From the NCBI GenBank assembly GCA_002344975.1, contig DDUV01000062.1, positions 124,001-188,000 on the forward strand: a stretch of DNA of 64,000 bases, given 5' to 3'. This DNA is from Saprospiraceae bacterium UBA2329. GTDB taxonomy: Bacteria; Bacteroidota; Bacteroidia; Chitinophagales; Saprospiraceae. Under the pieces are notes generated by a model. It was not told where the DNA came from and did not search any database. It worked only from the letters and a program-made list of their open reading frames with translations. The first letter of the stretch is position 1; every line of letters begins with the position of its first letter. The position numbers were made by a program, and so were the translations under genes. Shown in pieces: positions 40,872 through 49,468 of this stretch.

Positions 40872-42899
40872 CTACACCCCCGCCGCAAGCCTTGCCGCCT
40901 GATCTATGGCGCGTTTGGCATCCAACTCTCCGGCTTCGAGCGCTCCTCCGATGAGGTGTACTTTCACTCCGGCACTTTCTAAGGGCAGTTGCAATTCCCG
41001 CAGCGGTTCCTGTCCGGCGCAGACGATGACGTGGTCCACTTCGAGCAGGCGCGGCTGCCCTTTGACGGTGATGTGCAAGCCGGCATCGTCCACTTTAACG
41101 TATTGTACCTCACTGATAGACTGCACTTTGTGGCGTTTGAGGTCGCTGCGGTGAATCCAACCGGTGGTTTTGCCGAGCTTCTCGCCGGGCTTGCCTGCCG
41201 AGCGCTGAAGCAGGAAAATCTCCCGCTCCGGCTTGGTGGGCGCTGGTTTAGTCAGCGCGCCGCGTTCGGCATACTGCATGTCCACGCCCCAGTATTGCAT
41301 AAAAAGTTCGGCGCTTTGCGAGGTCTCACTGTGCTCGTGCAACAGGTAAGAAGCCACGTCGTAGCCGATGCCGCCCGCCCCGATGATGGCTACCCGGCGG
41401 CCCACTTCGCGGCGGTGTTTCAGCACGTCTATATAACTCAGCACTTTAGGATGCCCGATGCCTTCGATGTTCAGCTTTCGGGGACTGATACCGGTGGCCA
41501 GCACCAACTCGTCGAATTGATATTGGCGGTGCATTTCCGCATCGAAGCGGGTTTGCAGGTGCAGTTGCACGCCGGTCAGTTCTATTTGTTTTCTGAAATA
41601 CCGCAGCGTTTCGTTGAACTCTTCCTTGCCGGGAATGCGCCGCGCCATGTTGAATTGCCCGCCTATATCAGCCTCGTTATCAAACAAATGCACCTCGTGG
41701 CCGCGTCCCGCAGCGATGGTACTGAAGGCCAATCCGGCAGGACCCGCGCCCACCACGCCGATGCGTTTGCGTTGGGTAGTAGGGAGGTAGTTGAGTGTGG
41801 TTTCGTTGCAGGCGCGCGGATTGACGAGGCAGGAAGCCGTTTTGCGCTTGAAGGTGTGATCCAGACAAGCCTGATTGCAGGCAATGCAGGTGTTGATCTC
41901 GTCGGCGCGACTTTGGGCGGCTTTTTTTACAAATTCAGGATCGGCCAAAAACGGGCGCGCCATAGACACCATATCGGCATGACCGGAGGTCAGAATGTGC
42001 TCGGCAGTTTCGGGCGTGTTGATGCGGTTGGAGGTGATGAGCGGAATGTTGACCTTGCCCATGAGGCGCTGCGTGACCCAACTGAAGCCGCCGCGCGGCA
42101 CCATCATGGCGATGGTGGGAATGCGGGCTTCGTGCCAGCCGATGCCGGTGTTGATGATGCTGGCGCCGGCCGCTTCGATCTCGCGGGCCAGCAATTCCAC
42201 CTCTTCCCAGGTGCTGCCCTCGTCCACCAGATCAAGCATGGACAGGCGGAAAATGATGATGAAATTAGTCCCTACGGCCTCGCGGGTGCGCCGCACAATC
42301 TCTACCGCAAAGCGGATGCGATTTTCAAACGGCCCGCCCCAGCGGTCGGTGCGGTGGTTGGTGCGCGCAGCAATGAACTGGTTGATGAGATAGCCTTCCG
42401 ACCCCATGATTTCGACACCGTCGTAGCCGGCCTCCTGAGCTAGCAGGGCGCAACGCACAAAATGGCGGATTTGCCGCTCCACGCCGCTTGCTGTCAGCGT
42501 CCAGGGTTTGAACGGCGAAATGGGCGACTGGATGCCGCTGGGCGCCACGCAAAGCGGATGGTAGCCGTAGCGGCCCGCGTGCAGAATTTGCATACAGATT
42601 TTGCCGCCCTTGGCATGTACGGCTTTGGGAATGACGGCGTGATGCCGGGCTTCGGCGCGGGTTGTCAGTTTGCCGGCAAAGGGCGCCACCCAGCCGGCGC
42701 GGTTGGGCGCAATGCCTCCCGTGACGATGAGTCCGACGCCGCCGGCGGCGCGTTCGGCGTAAAAAGCGGCCATTTTTTCCATACCGCCGGGGCTTTCTTC
42801 CAATCCGGTGTGCATAGACCCCATCAGTACCCGGTTGGGCAGTTGGGTGAAGCCCAAATCCAAGGGCTGCAGGAGGTGTGGGTATTTCGTGTCCATCAT
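40872..42899 (-). CDS. fadH: 2,4-dienoyl-CoA reductase (NADPH), FMN/4Fe-4S/FAD enzyme
   Basis: 675 residues (an alternative Met is one codon inside). N-terminal old-yellow-enzyme TIM barrel (about 1-330: HLLQPLDLGFTQLPNRVLMGSMHTGLEE in parts, GYDGVEIMGSEGYLINQF, RTDRWGGPFENR); the 4Fe-4S cluster cysteines C338, C341, C345 and C357 (CIACNQACLDHTFKRKTASC); an FAD-binding motif GVVGAGPAGLAFSTIAAGRG; and an NADPH-binding GAGGIGYDVASYLL. It reduces 2,4-dienoyl-CoA esters in unsaturated fatty-acid beta-oxidation. Single gene with palindromic repeat locus 5 upstream. Confidence 0.93.
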   Translation of the reverse strand: MMDTKYPHLLQPLDLGFTQLPNRVLMGSMHTGLEESPGGMEKMAAFYAERAAGGVGLIVTGGIAPNRAGWVAPFAGKLTTRAEARHHAVIPKAVHAKGGKICMQILHAGRYGYHPLCVAPSGIQSPISPFKPWTLTASGVERQIRHFVRCALLAQEAGYDGVEIMGSEGYLINQFIAARTNHRTDRWGGPFENRIRFAVEIVRRTREAVGTNFIIIFRLSMLDLVDEGSTWEEVELLAREIEAAGASIINTGIGWHEARIPTIAMMVPRGGFSWVTQRLMGKVNIPLITSNRINTPETAEHILTSGHADMVSMARPFLADPEFVKKAAQSRADEINTCIACNQACLDHTFKRKTASCLVNPRACNETTLNYLPTTQRKRIGVVGAGPAGLAFSTIAAGRGHEVHLFDNEADIGGQFNMARRIPGKEEFNETLRYFRKQIELTGVQLHLQTRFDAEMHRQYQFDELVLATGISPRKLNIEGIGHPKVLSYIDVLKHRREVGRRVAIIGAGGIGYDVASYLLHEHSETSQSAELFMQYWGVDMQYAERGALTKPAPTKPEREIFLLQRSAGKPGEKLGKTTGWIHRSDLKRHKVQSISEVQYVKVDDAGLHITVKGQPRLLEVDHVIVCAGQEPLRELQLPLESAGVKVHLIGGALEAGELDAKRAIDQAARLAAGV

Positions 42900-42917
42900 G
42901 GCCGAAAGGTAAGGAAA

Positions 42918-42964
42918 ATCTGCCGAAGGCGGTTTATCATAAGTAATCTGCTGCGCAGTTTATC
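42918..42964 (-). repeat. Composite palindromic repeat, locus 5
   Basis: Two units on the minus strand: GATAAACTGCGCAGCAGAT+TACTTAT, then GATAAACCGCCTTCGGCAG+AT. A -7-like TACCTTTC follows, 18 bp before the fadH start. Confidence 0.8.
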
Positions 42965-42968
42965 GGCC

Positions 42969-44675
42969 TCACTGTACCCGCTGCACCGACTTCGCCTTCG
43001 GCCCCACAAACACAATCGCATACGCCGCCAGATTCGGGATGCGACGCAGGTCGTCGGTTTGCAGGTAGGCTTCCAATTGCGCGCGCGCTTCTTCGGCCTT
43101 GGCGGTGAGTTGTTTAGACTCTGATTTTTTCAGATATTTCAGTTCAAAAGCAAAACTCCAGTTCACCGGAATCTGCGGCAACTTGGCACACAGTATGTCC
43201 ACGAAACGGCGCTCGGTTTCGTGTTCGGTTCTTACCAAATACGCTTGTGAGGTATTGAGCAGCGCCGCCCAGATGACTTGCAGGTGGCTTTCGCTGAAGT
43301 GCTGCACATCGCGGCCCGACAGCCGGGAGAGAATGCGCTCCACAATTTCGATCATGGGCTGCAATTCGTTGTCCATGCTCAGTGTGTAAAACGCGTCGTT
43401 GATGTCGGTGAAAACCGTCTCTTTCAGTTCGGCCCGGCGGCGCAGTGTATCCAAAAAGTAGCTGTAATACAGCCCTTTAATGACAAAATTGGGAATGGTA
43501 AAATTCCAAAACGAACCCGCCCGATTGCGCACCGTCAGCACGCCGAGGTAAAAAAGCAGGCTGGTATAATCGTCTCGCACCCAATCCCGGTCGAAGCTGA
43601 ACATGCCCGTCAGGTTGGCCCGCACGAAGTCTTTTTCTAATGCGTCTTCCAGAATGGAGAGGCTCATTTCCTCGCCGCCCACGCCCAGCAGACGCCGGAT
43701 TTTGCCGTAGTCGCTGGCGATGTTGTCGTCCAAGAGTTTTTCGGGGTATTTTTTGTGGCGTTGCCAGGCGTTGGCAAAGTAAATGAGCATGTTGGGATTG
43801 TACAGGTGCGTTTCGGCGTCGGGGTGGAAGAGGTAGCCGTCGTACCAGTTGCGGAGGTCGGCGATCATAGCGGATATTTCAGATTGCGACACTCCGGCAA
43901 ATGCCAGCAAATCCACGGCTTCCTCCTCTGTGAATCCCATCATGTTGTGGAGTTCCAACTCCGTCCCTATTTTTTCAGCAATATTAAACCCGCTGGTGAG
44001 GCTGTCCAAAGTAATTGGGCTTACGCCTGTGGCAAACATGCGCTCTACCAAACCGTTGCGACTTTCTTTTTTAATAGTCTCAAAAAACTTGCGTACGAAG
44101 CCGTTGCGTCCCACAATTTCTTTAAAATCCTCCAGATGAAAGGCAATCAGTTCGTTGGCAAAGTGGTCGTATTCGTCTATGAGGATGAGGAGCTTACGGT
44201 CGGGCCAAAGGCGGTAAGCGAAGTTGAAACAGCGCTGGATAATATCTGCCGGCAAATTCTCTTCCTCTACCTGTCGGCGATCTTCGGCAGTGATTTGTCC
44301 CTTGCCGTAATTGACCATAAAGCGCTCTACCCCTGTTTTTACCGCCAGATTAAAGCCGTCAAGCACCAGTTCCCGGTTATCGGTAGATATCCCGCTGAAA
44401 TCTAATGTCAGTACCAAATAACTGTTCGCCAGCGGCGTGGGATGTTGGCCAATGTAATACTTGCCGAAAATGCGGCCGAAATCATCTTTGTGCTGTAATC
44501 CGTAGTAGTACTCCAGCATGGAAATGAAGAGGCTCTTGCCGAATTTGCGGGGCCGCAGGAAAAAGAGGTAGCGATTAGCTTGTTGCTCCAACGTTTCGAT
44601 GTACTGCGTGCGGTCCACATAGTAAAACTCGGTGGCCACATTGAGGAAGTTGCTCTGTCCGTACGGTAGTTTCAT
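42969..44675 (-). CDS. AAA-ATPase-like/PD-(D/E)XK nuclease fusion, paralogue 1
   Basis: 568 residues from the ATG at 44675 (MKLPYGQSNF). The N-terminal P-loop ATPase has the family's unusual Walker A RPRKFGKS (41-48), a Walker B LLILIDEYDHFANELI, and GVSPITLDSLTSGFNIA. The C-terminal PD-(D/E)XK nuclease-like domain has VDILCAKLPQ and FAFELKYLKKSES, with D and E-x-K in place. This matches the widespread AAA-ATPase_like (PF09820) plus DUF1703-type nuclease (PF08011) architecture of unknown function. Stand-alone gene; the second copy is at 55482. Confidence 0.85.
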   Translation of the reverse strand: MKLPYGQSNFLNVATEFYYVDRTQYIETLEQQANRYLFFLRPRKFGKSLFISMLEYYYGLQHKDDFGRIFGKYYIGQHPTPLANSYLVLTLDFSGISTDNRELVLDGFNLAVKTGVERFMVNYGKGQITAEDRRQVEEENLPADIIQRCFNFAYRLWPDRKLLILIDEYDHFANELIAFHLEDFKEIVGRNGFVRKFFETIKKESRNGLVERMFATGVSPITLDSLTSGFNIAEKIGTELELHNMMGFTEEEAVDLLAFAGVSQSEISAMIADLRNWYDGYLFHPDAETHLYNPNMLIYFANAWQRHKKYPEKLLDDNIASDYGKIRRLLGVGGEEMSLSILEDALEKDFVRANLTGMFSFDRDWVRDDYTSLLFYLGVLTVRNRAGSFWNFTIPNFVIKGLYYSYFLDTLRRRAELKETVFTDINDAFYTLSMDNELQPMIEIVERILSRLSGRDVQHFSESHLQVIWAALLNTSQAYLVRTEHETERRFVDILCAKLPQIPVNWSFAFELKYLKKSESKQLTAKAEEARAQLEAYLQTDDLRRIPNLAAYAIVFVGPKAKSVQRVQ

Positions 44676-44694
44676 GGGGCGAAGATAGGGAAAA

Positions 44695-44840
44695 ATCTGC
44701 CGAAGGCGGTTTATCATAAGTAATCTGCTTCGCAGTTCATCGCTAATGGAGAGGGCAAATCTGTCTGCGGCAGTTTATCATAAGTAATCTGCTGCCCGCG
44801 CCTTGCGCGGTGCGCAGTTTATCTTGCTAATGGAGAGGGG
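44695..44840 (-). repeat. Composite palindromic repeat, locus 6 (longest)
   Basis: Four GATAAACTGC-type units on the minus strand with TCTCCATTAGC spacers. The first unit is split by the GC hairpin CCGCGCCTTGCGCGG (44796-44810). It ends 19 bp before the AAA/PD-(D/E)XK start, next to a TATCTTCG -7-like box. This repeat makes up most of the 44676-44893 gap. Confidence 0.8.
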
Positions 44841-44893
44841 CCTCGGTACGCATGTATTTTTTTGAGGCTCCGGACAATGAAATAAAAATCACC

Positions 44894-45523
44894 TCAGCCT
44901 GCCCCGCCGGCCTTCAAGCGCTCGCGCATATCCGCCACGAGGCGTTTGGCGGCCTCCTCGCGTTCTGCTTCGCTCCAGGCGGTATTGGTGCGAATCAGTT
45001 CCAGCTCTTCGGTCAGTTGGCGGGTAGCAATTTCTGTATCCTGAAGCCATGAGCTGAATTGCTCTTCGTTGCCGCTGCCCCAATAACCCGACTCGTCCTG
45101 TACTTCAAAGACCAAAAAGTATTTGTCGGCCAAATAATGGAAAAGTTTGCACAGTGCGATATGTGTTTCGGGGCCATCGTTGCCGGTTTTGACGCGCTGC
45201 CAGGGGAAGTCTTCATCGTTTCCGATAAATAGCGGATTGACGAGTGTAAAAAAAGACTGGAGCGTGCCGTCGGGCTGGAACGTAAGCCATGCCGTCTCTG
45301 TGTCGCCGATGTTGAGCGTGATGCCCTTGAGTGGAGCATTGCCGGTAAAGTTCATGGCCGTTCCAGTGAAAGCCATATCTAATGTGGAAGGCAGGGACCA
45401 GTCTTCATCCCACACTTTGTAATTCCAGGCATTGGCTGTGCAGATGTCCTGCACTTCCTGAATCAGTTGATATACTTCTGAGGGCTGCCTGAGCCTGCCC
45501 CGGTAGCGGAGTTTGATGTACAT
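44894..45523 (-). CDS. Conserved hypothetical protein
   Basis: 209 residues, no signal peptide or membrane segment. Recognisable features: an N-terminal YIKLRYRGRLRQPSEVYQLIQEVQDICTAN, a beta-rich middle (GITLNIGDTETAWLTFQPDGTLQSFF, in parts), then helices and a charged C-terminus (SEAEREEAAKRLVADMRERLKAG). I do not recognise a family. It lies 13 bp downstream of the lytic transglycosylase gene on the same strand? No: it begins 14 bp before that gene's stop side, so the order is transglycosylase then this gene, probably one transcript. Cytoplasmic by composition. Confidence 0.65.
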   Translation of the reverse strand: MYIKLRYRGRLRQPSEVYQLIQEVQDICTANAWNYKVWDEDWSLPSTLDMAFTGTAMNFTGNAPLKGITLNIGDTETAWLTFQPDGTLQSFFTLVNPLFIGNDEDFPWQRVKTGNDGPETHIALCKLFHYLADKYFLVFEVQDESGYWGSGNEEQFSSWLQDTEIATRQLTEELELIRTNTAWSEAEREEAAKRLVADMRERLKAGGAG

Positions 45524-45536
45524 ATTGGCAATCCCT

Positions 45537-46460
45537 TTACTTCGGAATCCTCACCTCATAAGTCTTCCCGGCCTTATTGGTCAGTTTCGGAGCGATGATC
45601 CAGGGGTTGTAGAGGCGCAACATGCGGTACGAGATGCCCTGTTCCTGCGCGAAATCGGGCCAGTGAGCCACCGGGCCTTTCACATCCACCACTTTGTATT
45701 CGTCGAGCGGCGAGTACTTGTCTTTTTCTTCCAACACAAAACCGAAAGCCTGCGGATTGGCCAATATTTCCTTGATGGCCACGAGGCGGAACACATAGCG
45801 GCTGGTTTCTTCGTTGAGCTGGAGGTCGTAGAAAGTTTTGCCGCGTTGGGCTTCTTTTTCGCGGCCGAGGCGTGGCCCGCCGATGTTGTAGGCGGCGGCG
45901 GTCAGGGTCCAGTTGCCGAATTGGCGGTGGTAGTCGCGTAGCAGTTTGCAGGCCGCTGCGGTAGCTTTTTCGGGATGGTAGCGCTCGTCCACTTCGTCGT
46001 TCACTTCCAGTCCGTATTGTTGGGCGGTGGGCGCCATGAACTGCCAGATGCCGCGCGCGCCGGCAGGAGAGACGGCGTTGCGGAGGTTGCTTTCCGCCAC
46101 AGCGGTATATTTAAAATCGTCGGGAATGCCGTTTTCTTTCAGCACCCTTTCAAACATGGGGAAGTAACGGTACATTGCCTTGATATTCAGCAGTGTAGTG
46201 CCGTGCGTATAGGCATTGACGGTCAGTTCGCGATCCAAGCGTTCGCGCACGTCGAAGTTGTTCATCGGCAGGGCTTCGCCGGCAAAATCGAAATCTCGGT
46301 CCAATGAAACCGGCTGTATGTTTTGGGGCAGTTCTTTGAAAGCGCTGACCAATTTTTTTACGCCGTCCGGAGCATTTTCACCGCCGGAATAGGCCACCAA
46401 CAAGACCGCCGCCAACAGCAGGGTGACGGCAAGGGAATAAACATAGAGCATTTTTTGCAT
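45537..46460 (-). CDS. Lytic transglycosylase (SLT domain)
   Basis: 307 residues from the ATG at 46460, which opens a membrane/signal segment (YVYSLAVTLLLAAVLLVAYS). The SLT domain is about 105-255: catalytic glutamate E123 in YTAVAESNLRNAVSPAGARGIWQF (read in parts), MAPTAQQYGLEV, AAAYNIGGPRLG. It cleaves peptidoglycan to 1,6-anhydromuropeptides. The C-terminal 50 residues (DVKGPVAHWPDFAQEQGISYRMLRLYNPWI) look like a degenerate LysM-type segment. Divergent from the 46555 gene; TATTTTTG (46488-46495, minus) is a likely -7 box. Confidence 0.9.
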   Translation of the reverse strand: MQKMLYVYSLAVTLLLAAVLLVAYSGGENAPDGVKKLVSAFKELPQNIQPVSLDRDFDFAGEALPMNNFDVRERLDRELTVNAYTHGTTLLNIKAMYRYFPMFERVLKENGIPDDFKYTAVAESNLRNAVSPAGARGIWQFMAPTAQQYGLEVNDEVDERYHPEKATAAACKLLRDYHRQFGNWTLTAAAYNIGGPRLGREKEAQRGKTFYDLQLNEETSRYVFRLVAIKEILANPQAFGFVLEEKDKYSPLDEYKVVDVKGPVAHWPDFAQEQGISYRMLRLYNPWIIAPKLTNKAGKTYEVRIPK

Positions 46461-46525
46461 GGCTGTCCTTTTACTTTTGTAGCGGGGCAAAAATAGAAAA
46501 ACCGGCGTAAGCGCTCGCTTTTTTG

Positions 46526-46533
46526 TACCTTTG
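46526..46533 (+). promoter_or_regulatory. -7 box for the 46555-secG operon
   Basis: TACCTTTG, full TAnnTTTG match, 21 bp before the ATG at 46555. No clear -33 TTG. Confidence 0.4.
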
Positions 46534-46554
46534 TCCACCTTAAAGTCAACAATC

Positions 46555-47403
46555 ATGACAGCAGACAATCTTTTGCAGTTTCTCCGGCAGCCGCAAGACT
46601 TGCAGCGGGTTTCGTATCAGGAGTTGAAAACTCTGGCATTGGAGTACCCCTTTTGCCCGCATGTACACCAGTTGTTGCTGTTCAAAAGCAGGCTTTCGGG
46701 TCACAAGGATTACGCCGCCGATCTGAGCCGCACCGCCGCTCACAGCGTTGACCGCCGCTACCTGCGCAGCCGTTTGGAGGAGTTGGATGCAGCATTGGCC
46801 GCCGTTCAGGAGGAGGTTTTTGAACTGAAACCCGTGGCGGAAATTGAGCAGCAATTGGCCGTAAGAAAAGAACCCAACGCTGTGGAACTCAGCCCGTCTG
46901 CGCTGCGCCCCCCGCGCCACAGCGCGGCTGCCGACGACCGTCCCGATCAGGCCGCCGCCCCCGAAGCCATACCCGCTCCGTCGCCGGTGCCGCGCCCCAA
47001 ACGCCGCATGCCCGCTGGCCATACTACCGACGACCTGCCGGGCGATGTGCCGCAGCCTTTGCAAAAAGATGCTTTCCGCACCTGGAGCCGCCGGCAAACT
47101 TTCCTGCATCATTCCGTGCCGGTTTCGGCGTTGAACGAAGAAAGCACGCGCACTGAAACCATCGAAACGGGAGTTCCAACTATTCTGGAAGCTCCTGTCA
47201 TTCAGCCTGATGCGCCCGACGTGAATGAATTGGCTCACAAAAGTGTGGAAGAAAATCAAAGCGTAGCCTCCGAAACACTGGCCATTTTGCTGGCCCGGCA
47301 GGGGCACGCCGACAAGGCCATAGAAATGTATGAAAGATTGCGCTTGCTTTTTCCAGAGAAAAGCGCGTACTTTGCGGCCCGAATCGAAAATTTGAAAAAA
47401 TAA
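46555..47403 (+). CDS. Conserved Bacteroidota protein next to secG (TPR-like end)
   Basis: 282 residues from the ATG at 46555. N-terminal helical part (LLQFLRQPQDLQRVSYQELKTLALEYPFCPHVHQLLLFKS, in parts), a long low-complexity Pro/Ala/Arg linker (about 110-210), and a C-terminal TPR-like hairpin (SETLAILLARQGHADKAIEMYERLRLLFPEKSAYFAARIENL, in parts). The linker encodes the GC hairpin repeat CCGCGCCACAGCGCGG (46912-46927) in frame as PRHSAA. It lies 12 bp before secG, so the two are co-transcribed, but a role in secretion is only inferred. Confidence 0.75.
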   Translation: MTADNLLQFLRQPQDLQRVSYQELKTLALEYPFCPHVHQLLLFKSRLSGHKDYAADLSRTAAHSVDRRYLRSRLEELDAALAAVQEEVFELKPVAEIEQQLAVRKEPNAVELSPSALRPPRHSAAADDRPDQAAAPEAIPAPSPVPRPKRRMPAGHTTDDLPGDVPQPLQKDAFRTWSRRQTFLHHSVPVSALNEESTRTETIETGVPTILEAPVIQPDAPDVNELAHKSVEENQSVASETLAILLARQGHADKAIEMYERLRLLFPEKSAYFAARIENLKK

Positions 47404-47415
47404 AAGGTATCTGAT

Positions 47416-47676
47416 ATGTCCATCCTGACTGTTTTCATCGCATTTATAGGCATTTTGCTCATGATCGCCGTGTTGATCCAAAACCCCAAAGGCGGGGGCG
47501 TGGACTCTACGTTCGGCGGCGCGCAGGCCAACCAGATGTTTGGTGCTGCCAAATCCAGCGATTTTATTGAAAAAGCAACCTGGGGCCTCGCCGCAGCATT
47601 GCTGGTATTGTGCCTCGTTGCTGCTGTGCTCGTAGGCGATGGAGCCGCTGCCAGCGAGCAACTGCTTACTCAGTAA
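47416..47676 (+). CDS. secG: Preprotein translocase subunit SecG
   Basis: 86 residues with two membrane helices (about 2-20 and 57-76). The conserved LIQNPKGGGVDSTFGGAQANQMFGAAKSSDFIEKATW loop (read in parts) is the SecG signature in Bacteroidota. It is the accessory subunit of the SecYEG channel. Second gene of the operon, with a terminator 35 bp downstream. Confidence 0.94.
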   Translation: MSILTVFIAFIGILLMIAVLIQNPKGGGVDSTFGGAQANQMFGAAKSSDFIEKATWGLAAALLVLCLVAAVLVGDGAAASEQLLTQ

Positions 47677-47711
47677 ACCAGCCAAAACGGGGTTCTCAAT
47701 CACCCTTTAGC

Positions 47712-47752
47712 AGGCGAGGGCGTCATCATCTGATACCCTCGCCTTTCGTGTT
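47712..47752 (+). terminator. Rho-independent terminator after secG
   Basis: 9-bp stem AGGCGAGGG (47712-47720) / CCCTCGCCT (47736-47744) followed by TTCGTGTTTA. Confidence 0.75.
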
Positions 47753-47755
47753 TAT

Positions 47756-48280
47756 ATGTATTGCTTTGACGACATTGCCTATCTGCAACAAGGCTCCGAC
47801 AAGCAGCGCCGCGTATGGGAATTGCTTACCCGGCATTGTATTTTTGAAAAATTAGCCCTTTTCGACCCGCTTCTCACCGGTACGATTCCCATTGGAATAG
47901 ACACGCCCGACAGCGACTTAGACATCATCTGCCATTGCCCCGATGTCCCGCACTTTGAATCCGTTTTGCGGAGTCTTTTCGGTACGGAGCAACACTTTCG
48001 ATTGCACTGTAAAGTCATCGGAGGCCGTACTTCTGTGGTGTGTTCCTTTGAAAAAGAGGGTTTTATGATAGAAATTTTCGGCCAAGACCAGCCCTCCCGG
48101 CTTCAAAACGCCTATCGCCATTTGCTCATTGAGGCGCGGCTCCTGGAAGAACGCGGCCCGGAATTCCGGCAGCAAATCATTGAACTCAAACAGCAGGGCG
48201 TCAAAACGGAGCCGGCTTTCGCCCGATTGCTGGGCTTGGAGGGCGATGCTTATGAGGCGCTGTTGAGGTTAGAATCTTAA
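47756..48280 (+). CDS. DUF4269 domain protein (nucleotidyltransferase-like)
   Basis: 174 residues. The motif LTGTIPIGIDTPDSDLDIICHC carries the G-(x)-D-S-D-L-D pattern of the nucleotidyltransferase fold; further DUF4269 features are VVCSFEKEGFMIEIFGQDQPSRLQNAYRHL (in parts) and PAFARLLGLEGDAYEALL. Cytoplasmic, function unknown. It starts just after the secG terminator and its stop overlaps (4 bp) the convergent kdsD-like gene. Confidence 0.85.
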   Translation: MYCFDDIAYLQQGSDKQRRVWELLTRHCIFEKLALFDPLLTGTIPIGIDTPDSDLDIICHCPDVPHFESVLRSLFGTEQHFRLHCKVIGGRTSVVCSFEKEGFMIEIFGQDQPSRLQNAYRHLLIEARLLEERGPEFRQQIIELKQQGVKTEPAFARLLGLEGDAYEALLRLES

Positions 48281-49251
48281 ATCAACCCCTCCCGAATCAA
48301 ATCGTGCAGATGCACCATGCCGAGGTAGCGCTTGTTTTCGGCTACGATCAGCTGAGTGATACTGCGCAGGCGCATCAACTCGAAAGCCTCGGTAGCCTGC
48401 ATATCGGGGGAAACCGAGATGGGCGAAGGCGTCATGATGTCGGCAGCCAGTATGTGGTCGAGGCCGTTGGTGCTGCGTTCGATCATGCGGCGCAGGTCGC
48501 CGTCGGTGATGATGCCCAGCAATTGGTCGTTTTCGTCGGTGACGGCAGTGGCGCCGAGGCGTTTGGAGGTCATTTCGATGATGACGGCGCGGATGGAGTC
48601 AGCGGGTCTGACGGCGGGTTTTTCGTTGGCAGGGTAGAGATCGCTCATGCGCAGGTAGAGTTGTTTGCCCAGCGCGCCGCCGGGGTGGAACAAGGCGAAG
48701 TCGTCGGGGCTGAAGCCGCGCAGAGCCAGCAGTGCGGTGGCCAGAGCGTCGCCCAGCGCCATTTGAGCGGTGGTGCTGGCGGTGGGCGCCAGGTTGTTGG
48801 GATCGGCTTCGCGCGAGACGGGCGTGTGCAGCACATATTGCGATTGTTGGCCCAGAAAGGAATGCCGTTGGGCCGTCATGCCGAGCAGGAGGTTGCCGCG
48901 GCGTTTGACCAAAGGCACCAGCGCTTTGATTTCGGGGGTTTCGCCGCTTTTCGAGAGGCAAAGCACCACGTCGTCGGGCAGCATCATCCCCAGATCGCCG
49001 TGGATGGCGTCGGCGCCGTGCATGAAAATGGCCGGCGTGCCTGTGGAGTTGAGGGTGGCCACTATTTTTTGCGCTACGATGGCGCTCTTGCCGATGCCGG
49101 TGACGATGAGCCGCCCCCGCGATGCAAAAACAGCCTCGACGGCAGCTACAAAATCTTCATCCACCGAGGGCAACAACTGTTGCAGCGTCTCAATTTCTAT
49201 GGAAATCGTCCGCCTGGCAATTTCTTCAATACGGGTGTGCAGTTTGGCCAT
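48277..49251 (-). CDS. kdsD: Arabinose-5-phosphate isomerase, KpsF/GutQ/KdsD family
   Basis: 324 residues. SIS domain (about 35-185: RLIVTGIGKSAIVAQKIVATLNSTGTPAIF in parts, GDLGMMLPDDVVLCLSKSGET, LAPTASTTAQMALGDALA) and two CBS repeats (about 205-324, for example LGATAVTDENDQLLGIITDGDLRR). It makes arabinose 5-phosphate from ribulose 5-phosphate for Kdo in LPS core. Full length; the gene name is by family resemblance, GutQ/KpsF variants being indistinguishable here. Convergent with DUF4269. Confidence 0.9.
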   Translation of the reverse strand: MAKLHTRIEEIARRTISIEIETLQQLLPSVDEDFVAAVEAVFASRGRLIVTGIGKSAIVAQKIVATLNSTGTPAIFMHGADAIHGDLGMMLPDDVVLCLSKSGETPEIKALVPLVKRRGNLLLGMTAQRHSFLGQQSQYVLHTPVSREADPNNLAPTASTTAQMALGDALATALLALRGFSPDDFALFHPGGALGKQLYLRMSDLYPANEKPAVRPADSIRAVIIEMTSKRLGATAVTDENDQLLGIITDGDLRRMIERSTNGLDHILAADIMTPSPISVSPDMQATEAFELMRLRSITQLIVAENKRYLGMVHLHDLIREGLI

Positions 49252-49468
49252 TTTTGGTTATCTTTGGCCGCTTTTCGGGCGACCTGCTTCCAAGTTGATA
49301 AAAAAATAGGTCGCAAGGGATATGAAAATTCAAAATTATCGTATTTTCAAACCCTGATTCCGGCCCGCAAATGTCGGCTATTCCACATCGGCGGGCAAAT
49401 CCGGGTGCGCTTATTTTTTTTTCGCAGGGAACTGCCAAACGGAACATATCAAAACAGATAGAAGAACC

